Shown here piece by piece: positions 44,118 to 52,688 of a stretch of DNA of 64,000 nt. The stretch is from NCBI GenBank assembly GCA_945874225.1, contig CAMCFT010000014.1, forward strand, positions 28,515 through 92,514, written 5' to 3'. The DNA comes from Flavobacterium psychrophilum. GTDB lineage: Bacteria > Bacteroidota > Bacteroidia > Flavobacteriales > Flavobacteriaceae. Both the position numbers and the translations under genes were made by a program. A model generated the notes under the pieces. That model was not told the DNA's origin and ran no database searches. It worked only from the letters and a program-made list of their open reading frames with translations. The first letter of the stretch is position 1. Each line of letters starts with the position of its first letter.

Positions 44118-44801
44118 ATGAAAAAACGAAATACCAAGATTTTATTAGTTGATGATGAACCAGATATTTTAGAAATTGTTGGTTACAATCTTTCCCAAGA
44201 AGGCTATCAAATCATTACAGCATCAAACGGAAAAGAAGCCATAACAAAAGCTAAAAAAGAATTGCCAGACCTTATTATTATGGATGTAATGATGCCGGAA
44301 ATGGACGGAATGGAAGCCTGTGAAATTATTAGAAAAATTCCTGAATTGAATAATGTAATCATTACTTTTTTGACTGCCAGAAGCGAAGATTATTCACAAA
44401 TGGCAGGTTTTGATGCCGGTGCCGATGATTATATTACCAAGCCAATTAAGCCAAAATTATTGGTCAGTAAAGTAAAAGCATTATTGCGTCGATTGAAGGA
44501 ACAAGAAAAAAATAGCGAAACACTAAATGTTGGCGGAATAGAAATCAATCGCGAAGAATATAAAATCATAAAAGACAATATTGTAATTGCCTTGCCCCGA
44601 AAAGAGTTTGAATTATTTTATTTATTGGCATCAAAACCAGGAAAAGTATTCAAGCGCGATGAAATTCTTGATAAAGTTTGGGGCAACGAAGTTGTTGTAG
44701 GCGGAAGAACCATAGATGTTCACATCAGAAAACTTCGAGAGAAAATAGGCGAAGATTTTTTCAAAACCATAAAGGGAGTCGGTTATAAATTCGAGGTTTA
44801 A
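44118..44801 (+). CDS. OmpR/PhoB-type response regulator
   Basis: 227 residues from ATG 44118; an in-frame ATG at 43998 adds 40 residues with no regulator similarity. Receiver domain (about 6-120): acidic pair D12/D13, phosphoacceptor D56 in LIIMDVMMPEMDG, and DYITKPIKP with the conserved Lys. Winged-helix DNA-binding domain (about 132-227) with EILDKVWGNEVVVGGRTIDV and HIRKLREKIGED. The histidine kinase gene is 110 bp downstream. Position next to the pst genes and the 11-bp direct-repeat arrays in their promoters suggest it is the PhoB/PhoP counterpart. Confidence 0.93.
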   Translation: MKKRNTKILLVDDEPDILEIVGYNLSQEGYQIITASNGKEAITKAKKELPDLIIMDVMMPEMDGMEACEIIRKIPELNNVIITFLTARSEDYSQMAGFDAGADDYITKPIKPKLLVSKVKALLRRLKEQEKNSETLNVGGIEINREEYKIIKDNIVIALPRKEFELFYLLASKPGKVFKRDEILDKVWGNEVVVGGRTIDVHIRKLREKIGEDFFKTIKGVGYKFEV

Positions 44802-44822
44802 TGATTAGATTATAGATTTCAG

Positions 44823-44897
44823 TTGTCATTTCGACCGCAGGGAGCAATCACATTAGTTGCTCGCCTTATGAGATTTATCCTTCGTCGAAATGACAAA
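44823..44897. repeat. Inverted-repeat element, GTCATTTCGACG family, copy C
   Basis: TTGTCATTTCGACCGCAGGG at the left and TCCTTCGTCGAAATGACAAA at the right form the arms, with a TTGCTC centre. It fills most of the 110-bp gap between the response-regulator and kinase genes. Confidence 0.8.
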
Positions 44898-44911
44898 TTA
44901 GTGATAAAAGA

Positions 44912-45973
44912 ATGAAAATAAGTTTCAGAAAAACCTATAAATTTGCCGTAATATCTGCATTATACATCAGCCTTTTTGCTACTTTTTTTGTAATGGTATT
45001 GGCAAAAGAGATGTTTAAATTTCCCCTCCAGAATTTACTGTTGTTTGGGCTTATTTTTATATCCATAATTTATATTTTTTCTTTCCTTGTTATCCAATAT
45101 AGGGTGGAACGATTCATTTACCGAAGGGTAAAAAAAATCTATGATGACATCTCATTATTAGAATCCAGTACATTTATAAATCAGCCCATAACAACTGATA
45201 TGGAAGCGCTGACCAGAGAAGTCAAAAAGTTTGCTACGGATAAGAAACTGGAAATCGAAATGCTTAAAGTTCGGGAAGAATACCGCAGAGAATTCTTAGG
45301 AAATGTTTCTCACGAACTAAAAACACCATTGTTTACCGTACAAGGCTATTTGTCAACACTTATTGATGGTGCGATGGAAGATAAAACCATTCGAAAAAAA
45401 TATTTGAAACGTGCCGAAAAAGGAGTCGAAAGATTGATCTATATTGTCGAAGATTTAGACATGATAACCAAACTTGAAGTGGGCGATTTGAATTTGGAAT
45501 TTTCTGAATTCGATATCGTCGAACTTATTCAGAATGTTTTTGATTTATTAGAAATGAAAGCTGATAAAAAGAAAATTGCTCTGGCTTTCGATAATTATCA
45601 CATTCAGCCCATTTTTGTAAAAGGAGATAAAGACAAAATTCAACAAGTACTTGAAAACTTGATAGTCAATTCCATAAAATATGGAAAAGCAGGAGGTCTG
45701 ACCGAAGTCAGCGTGATTAATTTGACTAAGAAAAAAGTATTGGTTCGAGTAAGTGATAATGGAGAAGGAATTGAAAAACAAAATATTCCGAGGCTTTTTG
45801 AACGTTTTTATCGCGTGGATAAAAGTGGTTCGCGCTCAGAAGGTGGGTCTGGTCTGGGTCTCGCAATTGTAAAACATATTATCGAAGCCCATAAAGAAAA
45901 GATATATGTAGAAAGTGAATTTGGAATAGGCTCAGAATTTTCCTTTACGCTTAAGAAAGCCCAACAAGATTAA
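44912..45973 (+). CDS. PhoR-like sensor histidine kinase
   Basis: 353 residues. Two membrane helices (about 11-31 and 41-62) with a loop of only about ten residues, so no periplasmic sensor domain; residues 65-120 are a short linker helix with no PAS domain. HisKA box FLGNVSHELKTP with phospho-His134; ATPase motifs N (NLIVNSIKYG), G1 (VSDNGEGIEKQ), F and G2 (GGSGLGLAIVKHI). It likely phosphorylates the regulator encoded upstream. As in PhoR systems, sensing might pass through the Pst transporter and PhoU encoded 9-13 kb downstream; this is inference from family knowledge. Confidence 0.92.
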   Translation: MKISFRKTYKFAVISALYISLFATFFVMVLAKEMFKFPLQNLLLFGLIFISIIYIFSFLVIQYRVERFIYRRVKKIYDDISLLESSTFINQPITTDMEALTREVKKFATDKKLEIEMLKVREEYRREFLGNVSHELKTPLFTVQGYLSTLIDGAMEDKTIRKKYLKRAEKGVERLIYIVEDLDMITKLEVGDLNLEFSEFDIVELIQNVFDLLEMKADKKKIALAFDNYHIQPIFVKGDKDKIQQVLENLIVNSIKYGKAGGLTEVSVINLTKKKVLVRVSDNGEGIEKQNIPRLFERFYRVDKSGSRSEGGSGLGLAIVKHIIEAHKEKIYVESEFGIGSEFSFTLKKAQQD

Positions 45974-46187
45974 TTCTAGTTTCTTGTGTGATTTTTTCAT
46001 AATTAATTTGCAGGTTCCATTATCAATGAAACATGGATTATTGCCAAATAATAAGTATTTAAAAAACCATTTAAATACATTTTCAACACATACGAATCCC
46101 TAAAACTGAATAAGAAACCTTAAAATTCCTTTAAGTTTACTTTTAGTTAACATAGTGAAGTTTTATTTCAAAATTGGTAAAGAAAAC

Positions 46188-46221
46188 TTAACATTTGACT
46201 AATTGATTGGAATTATCTTTG
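46188..46221 (+). promoter_or_regulatory. TonB-receptor promoter with one Pho-like half-site
   Basis: TATCTTTG at 46214-46221 matches the -7 consensus. A TTAACA at 46188-46193 sits two 11-bp steps before the slot that is occupied in the other two Pho promoters (9 nt gap then 11-bp phase), with CTAATT and GTAAAG in the neighbouring slots. It is weaker than the arrays at 49241 and 52600. Confidence 0.4.
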
Positions 46222-46257
46222 CCGAAAATTATCATTATACACTAAATTATACTAAAG

Positions 46258-49176
46258 ATGAAAATATTTTATTTTCTTGTTATCTTGTTTTCGGTTCAAT
46301 TAACTTTTTCTCAACAGTCAGGAATTAGTGGAAAAATCATAGAAGAAGCAACAGGTAAAACCTTGCCAGGAGCAATCATTAGAATTAAAAACACCAAATT
46401 AGCAACAGAATCTGATATTGATGGGAACTTCATTTTCAGAAGCGTTGCTGTTGGCAAATATGAGGTGGAATTTACGGCCCTTGGTTTTGAAACCAAAATA
46501 CTGACCGAAGTAGATGTTTTGAATAACGAAATTACAAATTTGACAGTTTCGTTAACCGAAAAAACAAATGCATTGGATGAAGTTGTAATTAGAACGGTTA
46601 AAGCAAAAACAGAATCGGTGCAGTCACTTTTAACAATGCAAAAAAACAGCATTAGAGTTTCGGACGGAATTTCGGCCGAAAGCATCAAAAGAACACCAGA
46701 CAAAACAACTTCAGATGTTTTGAAAAGAATTAGCGGTACCAGTATTCAAGATAATAAATTTGTAATTATCCGTGGTTTAAATGACCGTTACAATACTACT
46801 TATTTAAATGGATCGCCACTACCAAGTACAGAGCCAGACAAAAAAGCTTTTTCGTTTGATATTTTTCCAGCGAATATGCTTGATAATTTAGTGATTCACA
46901 AAACAGCTTCGCCAGATTTACCTGGAGAATTTGCAGGAGGAGTTATTGACATTAACACGAAATCAACACCCGATAAAAACTTTCAATCCATTTCAGTAGG
47001 AGCTGGATACAATACTATTACAACAAACACTTCAAAATTAGTTGCTAACGATGTTAAAGTAGGATTGCCCTCTTTTTTTCCTAAATCAGCTGATTTTATT
47101 GCATTGCAAAATTTGAAGACAGAAACTAGTATTCAACAGATAGCCACATTGGCTAAAAATTACCAAACGGACTGGAGTTTAAAAGAAGATAAATTTGAAC
47201 CAGACACCAATTTTCAGTTTACTCTTGGTAGATATTTTAAATTTAATGGAACACAAAACCTTGGTTTACTTGCTTCTGTAACCAATAATGTAAAAAATGT
47301 TTACGGAGAAACCAACCGAAGATCGTACGAAACTCCTGGAGCACTTCTTGAAAATTTCTATGATAAAAATTATAGCAAACAAAAACTTATGGGTGCTATT
47401 TTGAATCTTTCTTTAAAAATCGACGCTAATAACAAGTTCAGTTTTAAAAATTTATATAGTGTTACTTCAGAAAGTAGAGTAACCGACAGAAATGGGACCA
47501 AAAGAGTGGAAGAAGAACCTACAATTACTAGTTCTACTAACCGATTGTTTACTCAAAACAAAATTTACACGGGACAGTTGATAGGAGAACATTTCTTGTC
47601 CGAAAGTAAAATCAAAATAAACTGGGTAGGGGCTTTTAGTAACGTTAAACGAGACATACCAAGCGAAAGGAGAAACACGTATGAGTATATTCAATATTCT
47701 GATGGTACTCAATCTGTACCAACAGCAAATTTTGTAATAAACTCAGTAGGTACGGATTATCCTGGTTCTATTTTTACTTCTAAAAATGTCGAGAATATTT
47801 TTAGTACTAAAGTTGATATCAGTAAAAAAATTGATTTTTCGGATAATTTTTCTGCCGACATAAAAATAGGAGGAATTACACAATCGAGAAACAGAAAATT
47901 TGAGGCCAGACAATTAGGTTATATTCCTTTTTACGGAAGAGTTGGTGGTGTAAATTACGGATCAAACACTTTTTCTTCCCTAATACCAACTTTACCTAAT
48001 GCTACCATTTTCAACACTTCTAATATGGGAATTTTGTCCACTACACCTCGAGTAAGTGGTTTAACGCTTTTTGAAGGCACAAAAGGAAGTGATTATTATG
48101 ATGCAGAATCTAATTTGGATGCTGGTTATTTAATGATTGATAATATTTTTAAAAAATGGAGAATAATTTGGGGAGCTCGAATTGAAAATTATTCACAACA
48201 CTTGAATTCTAAAACAGATGTGGGTGCAATAGTTACTGTCGACGATACACAATTAGACCTATTACCCTCTGTAAACTTTATTTATAGCCTTACCAAAAAA
48301 CAGAATTTGAGATTGAGTGGGTCAAAAACATTGAATAGACCTGAATTCAGAGAATTAGCGCCTTTTTTATTCTTCGATAATGCCACTAGGTTTAATACTT
48401 CTGGAACACCAACTTTAAAAATCACAGAAATTTATAATGCCGATTTGCGATATGAGTTTTTCCCAGGGAAAGGTCAAATATTTTCATTATCTGCTTTTTA
48501 CAAAGACTTTAAAAATCCAATCGAACTGCAAGCTTTGGCCAACAATTCGAATCAATATAAAAATGCTGATGCTGGAACCAATTATGGTATAGAAATTGAC
48601 TTTAGACTTTTATTAAGTTCTTTAATTGGAACAAAAGACACCAAGATTTTAGATGATTTAACGCTGTTCTCCAATTTGGCAATTATCCGTTCTAAGGTTG
48701 ATATTTCAAACCTGATTTCGACAGCTGTTGAAACGCCACTACAAGGTCAATCTCCTTATGTTTTTAATGCTGGGTTGCAATATTTAAACAAAGAATTAGG
48801 ATGGTCATTTTCTGCCAATATGAACAGAGTAGGAAATAGAATTACGATTCACGGAAATCAAACCACAGATAGCCAAACACCAGGTTTTTGGGAAAAAGCT
48901 AGAACATTATTAGATTTTCAATTGGCTAAAAATTTCTTTAAAAATAAATTTGAACTTAAACTAAATGTCCAAAATGCATTAGCTCAGGATTTAATTTTTT
49001 ACCAAAACAATGATTTGTTAGAAACGCAAGAAATTAAGGGTTTTGATGCCTTTGTGAACAAAGTATTCACTGGTGATTCTCAAAACAAAAATGGATATAA
49101 TGAGAAAGTAGATGATTTGATTTGGAAAACCAAATTTGGACAATCTTTTTCTTTTACGATGACCTACAACTTCTAA
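46258..49176 (+). CDS. TonB-dependent receptor, probably phosphate-regulated
   Basis: 972 residues. Signal peptide (1-19), carboxypeptidase-regulatory-like domain (about 22-105, SGISGKIIEEATGKTLPGA), plug domain (about 115-235, with VIIRGLNDRYNTTYLNGSPL), barrel ending in MTYNF. It is not of the SusC type (no SusD follows, and the RG-LNDRYN plug signature belongs to the classic TonB receptors with a regulatory domain). It is flanked by a PhoBR-like pair upstream and a T9SS surface protein downstream with Pho-like promoter sites. So a phosphorus-related substrate (phosphate polymer, phytate or organophosphate) is a reasonable inference, but not shown by the sequence. Confidence 0.9.
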   Translation: MKIFYFLVILFSVQLTFSQQSGISGKIIEEATGKTLPGAIIRIKNTKLATESDIDGNFIFRSVAVGKYEVEFTALGFETKILTEVDVLNNEITNLTVSLTEKTNALDEVVIRTVKAKTESVQSLLTMQKNSIRVSDGISAESIKRTPDKTTSDVLKRISGTSIQDNKFVIIRGLNDRYNTTYLNGSPLPSTEPDKKAFSFDIFPANMLDNLVIHKTASPDLPGEFAGGVIDINTKSTPDKNFQSISVGAGYNTITTNTSKLVANDVKVGLPSFFPKSADFIALQNLKTETSIQQIATLAKNYQTDWSLKEDKFEPDTNFQFTLGRYFKFNGTQNLGLLASVTNNVKNVYGETNRRSYETPGALLENFYDKNYSKQKLMGAILNLSLKIDANNKFSFKNLYSVTSESRVTDRNGTKRVEEEPTITSSTNRLFTQNKIYTGQLIGEHFLSESKIKINWVGAFSNVKRDIPSERRNTYEYIQYSDGTQSVPTANFVINSVGTDYPGSIFTSKNVENIFSTKVDISKKIDFSDNFSADIKIGGITQSRNRKFEARQLGYIPFYGRVGGVNYGSNTFSSLIPTLPNATIFNTSNMGILSTTPRVSGLTLFEGTKGSDYYDAESNLDAGYLMIDNIFKKWRIIWGARIENYSQHLNSKTDVGAIVTVDDTQLDLLPSVNFIYSLTKKQNLRLSGSKTLNRPEFRELAPFLFFDNATRFNTSGTPTLKITEIYNADLRYEFFPGKGQIFSLSAFYKDFKNPIELQALANNSNQYKNADAGTNYGIEIDFRLLLSSLIGTKDTKILDDLTLFSNLAIIRSKVDISNLISTAVETPLQGQSPYVFNAGLQYLNKELGWSFSANMNRVGNRITIHGNQTTDSQTPGFWEKARTLLDFQLAKNFFKNKFELKLNVQNALAQDLIFYQNNDLLETQEIKGFDAFVNKVFTGDSQNKNGYNEKVDDLIWKTKFGQSFSFTMTYNF

Positions 49177-49200
49177 GAGAGTTTCAAAATATATTTTCAA

Positions 49201-49231
49201 AAGAGCCTGTTTATTTTTTAAACAGGCTCTT
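49201..49231 (+). terminator. Terminator after the TonB receptor gene
   Basis: AAGAGCCTGTTTA (49201-49213) and TAAACAGGCTCTT (49219-49231) form a perfect 13-bp stem around a T-rich loop. It separates the receptor from the next gene, which has its own Pho-type promoter. Confidence 0.85.
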
Positions 49232-49240
49232 AATGTTTAG

Positions 49241-49307
49241 ATAACAATATGATATAATTTATGTAACATTTAGTTCACATCATCTTTACATATCAATCTT
49301 AATATTG
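49241..49307 (+). promoter_or_regulatory. Pho-box-like array with -7 element (surface-protein gene)
   Basis: Hexamers on an exact 11-bp period: ATAACA (49241), ATATAA (49252), GTAACA (49263), TTCACA (49274), TTTACA (49285). Nine nt after the last, TAATATTG (49300-49307) is a one-mismatch -7 element. The same geometry is found at 52600-52666. The start codon is 27 bp further on. Direct repeats of TTAACA type at 11-bp spacing are the known binding pattern of PhoP-type regulators in Bacillus. Confidence 0.7.
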
Positions 49308-49333
49308 CAATGTAATTTAAAAACACACACAAA

Positions 49334-52300
49334 ATGAAAAAAATTTACTTATTCTCGATGCTATTGCTAGTGACTTTTACTAGTTTTGCACAAATTACGG
49401 CCACCAATTACCGCGGCGCCTTCGCACCAGCTCCAGCAGCAATGTGGACTGATACTTGGACAGAGTACGATCCGCAAAACAAAGTGTATCCAACACCAAC
49501 GGTAATTATTTCTGATAATATAACTGCTAATGCGACATGGACAGCAGGAACAACGTACTCTTTAGGAGGGCAAATTTATGTTAAGAACAATGCTACACTT
49601 ACTATTGAGCCAGGAGTTATTATTCGTAGTAATGTAGCTGGAGCCGCTTTATTTATTACAAAGGGAGCTAAACTTATGGCTGAAGGAACTGCTTCGAGCC
49701 CAATTATTTTTACATCGGCAAACGATATAGGATCTAGAATCAAAGGAGACTGGGGAGGGATTGTTTTACTAGGTAAAGGAGCCTATAACATCAATAGCGG
49801 CATAAACGCAGTAGAGGGTGTTCCTGTACTTGTAGGAAATACTGATACAGAATTTGGTGGTGGTGCTACTCCAGACGATAATGATAATTCGGGAATATTA
49901 AAGTATGTAAGAATAGAATATGCTGGTTACGCTTATGCAACTAATGCGGAAATTAATGGTTTAACAATGGGCGCTGTAGGAAGAGGAACGACAATTGATT
50001 ATGTTCAAGTTTCTTATGCAAATGACGATTCTTTTGAATGGTTTGGTGGTGCTGTAAATTGTTCTCACCTTGTAGCTTTTAGCGGTCTTGATGATGATTT
50101 TGATACAGATAATGGTTTTAGTGGTAGTGTACAGTTTTGTTTAGCTATTAAAGATCCAGCATTTGCCGATGTTTCAGATTCCAATTGTTTCGAGTCGGAC
50201 AACAACAAAGATAGTTTTGATGGAACTAGTTTCACAAGAGCTATTTTTTCTAACTGTACTTTAGTAGGACCTACTTACAGATCAATTTTGCCAAATGGAC
50301 TAGCTACACAAATTAGACACAGAAGAGGAGCTCACCTAAGAAGAAATACGCAGCTTCAAATACACAATTCTATTTTTATGGATTTTGTTGATGGAGTAGT
50401 TGTAGATGGAGCAACAACACAAACAAACGCAACAAATGTAACGTTAAAATTCAAAAGTAATATTATTGCAGGAACAGCAGCATTAAAAGTGGCTACAACA
50501 ACACCTGCTGGATTCGATGTAGCTACGTGGTTTTCTTCAAACAATAATACAAGTCAAACTGCAAGTGCAGGATTATTAACATTAGCTTACAATGAATTAA
50601 ACGGAAGTATTTACTACACAGGATTAGATTACAGACCAGCAGCTAGTTCTATCGCTTTAACTGGTGCTGATTTTACAGATGCTAGTTTTATAGGAAAACT
50701 TCAAACTACTTTCTATGTGGATGTTGACGGAGATGGTTATGATTCAGGTTCAGCTGTATTAGCTGCTTCAACTCCTCCTACAGGGTATTCATATTCTACA
50801 CTTGGTTCTGATTGTGACGACACTAATGTTGCAATTCACACTAATTGCCCTGCAATTACTACGGTTGCTTACCGCGGTGCATTTGCACCAGCTCCAATCC
50901 CAATGTGGACGGACACATGGACAGAATTTGACCCACAAAACAAAGTATATCCAACGCCAACAGTAACTATTGTTGATCCAATAACTGTAAATACTACTTG
51001 GACAGCAGGAAATACTTATGCTTTAGGAGGACAAATTTATGTAAAAAACAATGCTACACTAACTATTGAGCCTGGGGTTGTTATCGCTAGTAATATAGCA
51101 GGAGCAGGTTTGTTTATTACCAAAGGAGCTAAACTAATAGCTGAGGGAACAGCTAACAGTCCAATTGTATTTACATCTGGAAATTCAATAGGAAATAGAG
51201 CCAGAGGAAACTGGGGAGGCGTTATTTTATTGGGTAAAGGGTCTTACAACATCAATGGTGGTTTCAATTATATTGAAGGAATTGCAAATAGTGCTGACAC
51301 ACAATTTGGTGGGCTTACAACTCCAGACGATAATGACAACTCAGGTACTTTGAAATATGTGAGAATAGAATATGCAGGTTTCACTTATGGTGCTGCAGGA
51401 AGTAATACAGAGATTAATGGATTAACAATGGGTGCGGTAGGAAGAGGAACTAAAATTGATTATGTTCAAGTTTCTTATGCTAATGATGATTCATTCGAAT
51501 GGTTTGGTGGAGCAGTAGATTGTTCGCACCTTGTAGCTTTCAATGGACTTGATGATGATTTTGATACTGATAATGGTTTCAGTGGTAATGTTCAATTTTG
51601 TCTAGGTATCAAGCAGCCAACAGCGGCAGATACCTCAGATTCCAATTGTTTTGAATCAGATAACAGTGCATTAAGCGAAGCTGGAACCAGTTTTACAAGA
51701 GGTATTTTTTCAAACTGTACTTTGGTAGGTCCTACCTACAGAACTACTTTGCCAAGCGGTGGGTCTCCTTTAAATATTAGACATAGAAGAGGAGCGCATT
51801 TAAGAAGAAACACACAACTACAAATACACAATTCTATTTTTATGGATTTTGTTGATGGTGTAGTTGTAGATGGCGCAACAACACAAACAAACGCAACAAA
51901 TAACAGCTTGAAATTCAAAAGCAATATTATTGCTGGAACAGCAGCGTTAAAAGTGGCTACAACAACACCTGCTGGATTCGATGTAGCTACGTGGTTTTCT
52001 TCAAACAATAACACAAGTCAAACTGCAAGCGCTGGATTATTAACATTGCCATACAATGAATTAAACGGAAGTATTTACTACACAGGATTAGATTACAGAC
52101 CAGCAATTGGTTCTATCGCTTTAACAGGTGCTGATTTTACTACTCTTGGAACAGATAATTTTATTGCAAGTTCAGAATTTTCTTTAGTGGTTTATCCAAA
52201 TCCATCTGCTAATAGTTTTAAACTAAATTACATCTCTTCTAGTGACGAGAAAGTAAAAGTTGAAGCTTATGATCTTACAGGTAGATTGGTAGATTCTCGT

Positions 52301-52420
52301 GATATAGAATATGCAGATATTAACAATCAAGAAATAGGTAATAGTTATACTGCAGGTGTTTATATTGTTGTTTTAAAACAAGGAAACATTAATAAATCAG
52401 TAAAAGTTATCAAAAACTAA
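49334..52420 (+). CDS. T9SS surface protein made of two near-identical 460-residue halves
   Basis: 1028 residues: signal peptide (1-19), repeat 1 (about 26-451), a linker with a MopE-type metal-binding motif (VDVDGDGYDSGS, then GSDCDDTN), repeat 2 (about 513-935) and a C-terminal T9SS type A sorting domain (about 950-1028). Each repeat begins YRGAFAPAP and carries WTDTWTE, NNATLTIEPGV, EYAGY/F, SHLVAF, DDDFDTDNGFSG and RRGAHLRRNTQLQIHNSIF; the Asp-rich DDDFDTDNG looks like a cation site. No family is recognised. It is exported to the cell surface beside a TonB receptor and under a Pho-like array, so a role in capturing or hydrolysing phosphorus compounds is inferred. Confidence 0.85.
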   Translation: MKKIYLFSMLLLVTFTSFAQITATNYRGAFAPAPAAMWTDTWTEYDPQNKVYPTPTVIISDNITANATWTAGTTYSLGGQIYVKNNATLTIEPGVIIRSNVAGAALFITKGAKLMAEGTASSPIIFTSANDIGSRIKGDWGGIVLLGKGAYNINSGINAVEGVPVLVGNTDTEFGGGATPDDNDNSGILKYVRIEYAGYAYATNAEINGLTMGAVGRGTTIDYVQVSYANDDSFEWFGGAVNCSHLVAFSGLDDDFDTDNGFSGSVQFCLAIKDPAFADVSDSNCFESDNNKDSFDGTSFTRAIFSNCTLVGPTYRSILPNGLATQIRHRRGAHLRRNTQLQIHNSIFMDFVDGVVVDGATTQTNATNVTLKFKSNIIAGTAALKVATTTPAGFDVATWFSSNNNTSQTASAGLLTLAYNELNGSIYYTGLDYRPAASSIALTGADFTDASFIGKLQTTFYVDVDGDGYDSGSAVLAASTPPTGYSYSTLGSDCDDTNVAIHTNCPAITTVAYRGAFAPAPIPMWTDTWTEFDPQNKVYPTPTVTIVDPITVNTTWTAGNTYALGGQIYVKNNATLTIEPGVVIASNIAGAGLFITKGAKLIAEGTANSPIVFTSGNSIGNRARGNWGGVILLGKGSYNINGGFNYIEGIANSADTQFGGLTTPDDNDNSGTLKYVRIEYAGFTYGAAGSNTEINGLTMGAVGRGTKIDYVQVSYANDDSFEWFGGAVDCSHLVAFNGLDDDFDTDNGFSGNVQFCLGIKQPTAADTSDSNCFESDNSALSEAGTSFTRGIFSNCTLVGPTYRTTLPSGGSPLNIRHRRGAHLRRNTQLQIHNSIFMDFVDGVVVDGATTQTNATNNSLKFKSNIIAGTAALKVATTTPAGFDVATWFSSNNNTSQTASAGLLTLPYNELNGSIYYTGLDYRPAIGSIALTGADFTTLGTDNFIASSEFSLVVYPNPSANSFKLNYISSSDEKVKVEAYDLTGRLVDSRDIEYADINNQEIGNSYTAGVYIVVLKQGNINKSVKVIKN
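49409..52141 (+). repeat. 1461-bp internal duplication in the surface-protein gene
   Basis: Copies at 49409-50685 and 50870-52141, offset 1461 bp. Identity is uneven: about 50337-50640 and 51797-52105 are almost the same, with long blocks differing at only a few third positions, while the starts differ more. This patchiness suggests gene conversion or a recent duplication. Confidence 0.85.
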
Positions 52421-52438
52421 ATAGTTTTTTAGAATACT

Positions 52439-52473
52439 AAAACCCGCAAAATTTATTTTTTGCGGGTTTTTTA
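52439..52473 (+). terminator. Terminator after the surface-protein gene
   Basis: AACCCGCAAAA and TTTTGCGGGTT form an 11-bp stem with a short AT loop, followed by a T run, 20 bp past the stop at 52420. Confidence 0.9.
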
Positions 52474-52599
52474 TTTTAAATCCGAGTTTGTATTAAACCA
52501 AATAGTAATCAAAAAATTTTGAGATTTTGGTTCAATCCTTAAATGTAAATTCAATAAATTCCCTCACAATGTTAACTCTAAATTAATCCAAAAATTCAC

Positions 52600-52666
52600 A
52601 TAACATTAAATTAACATTCGCTTAACATTCAAATGATATTTTCTTAACTTTGAGGTCTGACCTTTG
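52600..52666 (+). promoter_or_regulatory. Pho-box-like array with -7 element (porin-pst operon)
   Basis: Hexamers on an exact 11-bp period: ATAACA (52600), TTAACA (52611), TTAACA (52622), ATGATA (52633), TTAACT (52644). Nine nt later GACCTTTG (52659-52666) matches the -7 element with one mismatch; an alternative TAACTTTG at 52645-52652 overlaps the last hexamer. The start codon is 23 bp on. Geometry is identical to the array at 49241. Confidence 0.75.
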
Positions 52667-52688
52667 TAAAAATATTAAAAGTTAAAGA

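Noticed and set aside
50356..52014. Two similar antisense frames (MFEENHVATSNPAG) inside the surface-protein gene
   Set aside because: They arise because the sense gene has two near-identical halves; they lack start signals and sense coding explains the conservation.
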